Shown here in pieces: positions 6,601 to 6,810 of a stretch of 6,810 bases of DNA. The stretch comes from a bacterium (GTDB taxonomy: Bacteria; Spirochaetota; UBA4802; UBA5550). The number at the start of each line of letters is the position of its first letter. Within the stretch, counting starts at the first letter, position 1. The notes beneath the pieces are model-generated. The model was not told where the DNA came from and made no database searches. It worked only from the letters and a program-made list of their open reading frames with translations. The stretch spans positions 1 to 6,810 of the forward strand of contig JAAENB010000786.1 of the NCBI GenBank assembly GCA_024224995.1, in the 5' to 3' direction. Position numbers and translations under genes: made by a program.

Positions 6601-6810
6601 AAGATATGATGCATCTGCGGAAATTGTAAATGGTAAGATCTATGTTATAGGCGGCTACGGCAGCGATGGGTATTTAAAAACTGTGGAAGAATATGATCCG
6701 GAAACTAATTCATGGACTACTAAAACTCCTATTTTGTATTCGCGAATAAGTTTTGGATCTGCAGTTTTAAATGATGAAATATATGTAATTGGCGGCTACT
6801 ATGATTTAGA
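602..6810 (+). CDS. giant surface lipoprotein with FN3 and Kelch repeats (3' end outside window)
   Basis: The protein is at least 2069 residues long with no stop before the right edge. ATG at 602 follows AAGGAG at 591-596, and an in-frame TAA at 572 excludes earlier starts. Domain order: lipoprotein signal peptide (1-20, Cys20 as lipidation site); two carboxypeptidase-regulatory-like beta-sandwiches (about 41-137 and 141-217); a Gly/Pro-rich linker (about 226-238); eleven FN3 domains of 89-94 residues (238-1240); eighteen Kelch motifs (1241 to the edge). FN3 domains show the W-x-x-V and Y-x-[VI]-Y-[RK] strands and a C-terminal D-x-G-[YFH]. Kelch motifs show the GG doublet, [VE]EYDP, a Trp and [MP]PTxR. 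No catalytic residues or peptidoglycan-anchoring motif were seen. Architecture suggests an outer-membrane-anchored binding or adhesion protein, with the propellers held away from the membrane by the FN3 stalk. That role is inferred. I recognise the domain families but not a named gene. It appears monocistronic as far as the window shows. Confidence 0.96.
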   Translation, partial: MKNLFKVLSVFFLCTFIFACGSDPQDKYAPGTGGDSASYASIKGKVRIDGLDDLSGITVTAEQVIDGNTVTVNSILKKDSVNLESLVFKTETDPEGNFLFSEIPEGEYLITASKDNTAGAISKNVEAAASQIAMVTMSLEGTGSLSGLVTLNGLSSGLTGTLVYAEGTNYVAAAADDGSFAIDNIPAGTYDIIYYNRDCAYVETAAVTVTESIETVLDTVNLTAFGSGETPGPGSPPVVINASDGVSEDNIVVRWNAVQDAAYYFVYRDTAEAGNFTELVGYTSTIVLNDAAARAGVRYYYRVESYFADGSVSGLSTNVDSGFKKLAHPEGISAADGEELNRIKISWDRVEGAEYYNIYRETSAAGDFTTLIGSPHGTSFYDDTADYGTAYYYKVRAYSSIVGESDLSDFDAGHEKLHVPTELKASDKEFNHVKIDWNPVQGADSYYVYREEADSFSGFFHNIIGTASSNTYTDSTTTGGVKYYYCVKAHSSYFGDSEFSAYDVGYKIIDAPANVSAADGMYLDSIQVTWDNVDGANEYAIYRSSTGPEGTYAYRGKTASLQYNDISSSNGSTFYYKVEARSLDSEYGTSELSDCDSGYEMLMYPLDVAVSKAELEDVRISWSAVTSSEIYYIYRSLSPDESSFITLLDSTTDTEYFDTTVDPYTDYYYRVRSYSSLYGESPFSNYDYGYSNFLDIPTGPTASDGDSESITITWNAVGEADRYYVYRSDAEAGSYSKIAESAAVTYSDSSGNNASVYFYQISAFSDKYGESEQSASDSGYEKLLAPQDVTASKAESESVKTTWTAVTGAETYYVYRSLSPDENTFTTVLGTTTNTEYDDTTVNPYTDYYYRVKSHSPVFGESLLSDSDYGYSNFLDVPSGAAASDGNPDSITITWNSVGEADLYYVYRSNSESGTYAKIGEAAGLTYADASGDSGYFYFYKIAAFSNKYGESEQSVSDSGYEMLLPPEDVSVSKAESVDVRITWTAVTGANSYSIYRSLLSDEGTFITVLDSTADTEYYDTTVDPYTDYYYRVVAHSADFGDSLFSGFDFGYSNFIDVPTSLNARDGSYSSNIYLSWDSVSQADGYYIYKSSKPDGVYGKIADRPGVGYSDYDAHVNLKSYYKITSYSAKYGESAMSAYDSGYRSISLVQNVSASDGAYDEVNGDSVIISWDAQPSVNSYSVYRKTGDQDMALVETTSNTEIIDGTAENTGTLYTYYVIFHTEDLGDSGFGSGDDGYKLPISGTWTEKNGELSTGRDEFATAVVNGKIYAIGGDGRIDIVEEYDPAADTWTVKTPMPTAREELAAEAVNGKIYAIGGYSSSGYSNVVEEYDPSTDTWTTKTSMPTERDDLATAVVDGKIYAIGGWAGLYDVEEYDPATDTWTVKASLSPYRSEATASVVNGKIYLIGGNYNPNRVDEYDPATDSWTEKASMPTGREELSSVAVNGKIYVMGGYDGSNRVNTVEEYDPVNDNWTTKLSLLQVRREFSSEVINNKIYAIGGYGASGNLASVEECTISGTAGFMPSSSVDAAGIAANDKIYVMGGYNGSSYLNRLEEYDKSADTWTVKSSMSTARSGLTAGEINGKIYAVGGFDGTNHLTVIEEYDPAADSWTVKTTMPTARSGHACAISNNKIYIMGGYDGTYLDVVEVYDPDLDSWTSLSIMPVSRSGLTAAEVDGNIYLFGGHDGSGHLSRIDQYDPSTDTWTELGNMTYAASGIKSVIGSDSRIYLFGGYNDSGFLNSVRAYDPADYYSWASITDLSNARAYHTAVVLDTEIYLFSGLSDTGFLHNAEVYTVAEDYYDRYAAVADMRFDREDLTAEAVNGKIYAIGGYDRSSSARISTVEEYDPVNDTWLWKASMPTGREMLASASLNGKIYVLGGRTNNTYYSTAVEEYDPDTNSWTTKTSMSTGRYGLVAEAVNGRIYAIGGYNGSYLSTVREYNPATNLWSTNKSPMPTARRQSASAVIDGKIYVIGGYNSSYLSTVQEYDPGTNSWTTKASMPTARYDASAEIVNGKIYVIGGYGSDGYLKTVEEYDPETNSWTTKTPILYSRISFGSAVLNDEIYVIGGYYDL
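722..1252 (+). other. two carboxypeptidase-regulatory-like beta-sandwich domains
   Basis: Domain 1 (about residues 41-137) begins IKGKVRIDGLDDLSGITV and has the typical TDPEGNF turn at residues 92-98, followed by IPEGEYLITA. Domain 2 (about 141-217) begins SLSGLVTLNG and has DDGSF at 176-180, followed by IPAGTYDIIYY. This G-x-V ... D-x-x-G-x-F ... P-x-G-x-Y pattern is characteristic of the CarboxypepD_reg/Cna-B-like seven-stranded sandwich. In surface proteins this fold is usually a spacer at the membrane-proximal end. Domain 1 carries an insertion of about 20 residues before the D-x-x-G-x-F turn compared with domain 2. A flexible GETPGPGSPP linker follows. Confidence 0.8.
1313..4321 (+). repeat. 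eleven tandem fibronectin type III domains
   Basis: Approximate domain borders are 1313-1579, 1580-1852, 1853-2128, 2129-2407, 2408-2680, 2681-2950, 2951-3223, 3224-3493, 3494-3766, 3767-4039 and 4040-4321. Each has an SxA[SAR]-type A strand, a W-[ND]-x-V strand, Y-x-[VI]-Y-[RK], a late YYY-[KR]-V strand and a [YF]G-[ED]-S-x-x-S end. Every domain closes with D-x-G-[YFH] (DSGF, DAGH, DVGY, DSGY, DYGY, DSGY, DYGY, DSGY, DFGY, DSGY, DDGY), which fixes the phase of the repeats. The domains abut with almost no linker, as in a stiff stalk. Domain 11 is the most divergent and longest and leads directly into the Kelch region. Borders are accurate to a few residues. Confidence 0.9.
2408..4039 (+). repeat. 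543-bp super-repeat of paired FN3 domains (three copies)
   Basis: FN3 domains 5, 7 and 9 form one subtype (SKAE near the start, RSL, DTTVDPYTDYYYRV, GYSNF at the end). Domains 6, 8 and 10 form another (ASDG or ARDG near the start, KYGES, DSGY at the end). The units are 2408-2950, 2951-3493 and 3494-4039. The segment starting CCCTATACTGATTATTATTA occurs identically at 2588, 3131 and 3674, spaced exactly 543 bp apart. This points to duplication of a two-domain block. The third unit is more diverged in its second half (domain 10). Confidence 0.9.
4322..5143 (+). other. Kelch propeller 1 (motifs 1-6)
   Basis: Residues 1241-1514. GG doublets are encoded at 4415, 4547, 4688, 4820, 4952 and 5093, spaced 44-47 codons apart. 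Motifs 1-5 each run GG ... [VD]EYDP ... W-T ... R, the classic four-stranded Kelch blade. The segment opens with GTWTEKNGELSTGR, which looks like an outer strand without its own blade. Motif 6 ends at VEECTI and lacks the usual D-x-W-T strand. The N-terminal strand would complete motif 6, the usual 'velcro' ring closure of beta-propellers. Assigning six blades per ring is an inference from this pattern. Confidence 0.82.
5144..5980 (+). other. Kelch propeller 2 (motifs 7-12)
   Basis: Residues 1515-1793. GG doublets lie at 5222, 5363, 5504, 5642 and 5786; motif 12 has S-G (5930) in place of GG. Motifs 7-10 are regular (EEYD or equivalent, then W-T). Motif 11 has YDPADYYSWAS, and motif 12 has VYT in place of EYDP. 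Loss of consensus again falls at the sixth motif, which suggests a second ring of the same size as propeller 1 (837 against 822 bp). Confidence 0.75.
5981..6810 (+). other. Kelch propeller 3 (motifs 13-18, last one truncated by window edge)
   Basis: Residue 1794 onward. GG doublets are at 6080, 6227, 6371, 6512, 6650 and 6791, spaced 46-49 codons apart. The segment opens with a strand-like stretch ending VADMRFDRED. Motifs 13-17 are regular, with EEYDP, REYNP or QEYDP followed by W; motifs 14-17 are the most alike and may be the most recently duplicated. Motif 18 has only VIGGYYDL before the edge. The 830 bp already visible nearly equal a full propeller. Confidence 0.75.

Overview
The window is dominated by one very long gene that runs off the right edge. 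A lipoprotein reading frame opens at 602 and has no stop through 6810: 2069 whole codons plus two bases. Codons were read by eye in this frame through the whole stretch and no interruption was found. The other open frames inside 602-6810, on either strand, are shadows of this gene.

Layout. Positions 1-144 hold three tandem copies of a 43-bp GC-rich unit plus a decayed fourth. The array is cut by the left edge. Positions 145-590 are AT-rich and hold no gene I can support. They contain homopolymer tracts, a faint echo of the repeat near 442-474, an imperfect inverted repeat, a plausible promoter just before the big gene, a short GC hairpin and a good ribosome binding site. From 602 the protein reads, in order: a lipoprotein signal peptide (Cys20), two carboxypeptidase-regulatory-like beta-sandwich domains (about residues 41-217), a Gly/Pro linker, eleven fibronectin type III (FN3) domains (residues 238-1240), and eighteen Kelch motifs (from residue 1241 to the edge).

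Two levels of internal structure stand out. FN3 domains 5-10 are built from a two-domain super-repeat with a period of exactly 543 bp between its first three copies. The Kelch motifs group as three sets of six: motifs 6 and 12 are the degenerate ones, as expected for three consecutive six-bladed beta-propellers.

Organism. The lipobox leader points to a bacterium, most likely diderm, with the protein anchored in the outer membrane and exposed on the surface or facing the periplasm. Chained FN3 domains on a lipoprotein, with mixed AT/GC codon use, would fit a spirochaete or another environmental or gut diderm. That assignment is a weak inference, since nothing in the window fixes the phylum. 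A likely role is adhesion or glycan/protein binding on the cell surface, with the FN3 chain as a stalk and the propellers as a distal binding head. This is inferred from architecture only; no catalytic signature was seen. No mobile element, RNA gene or multi-gene system is visible.
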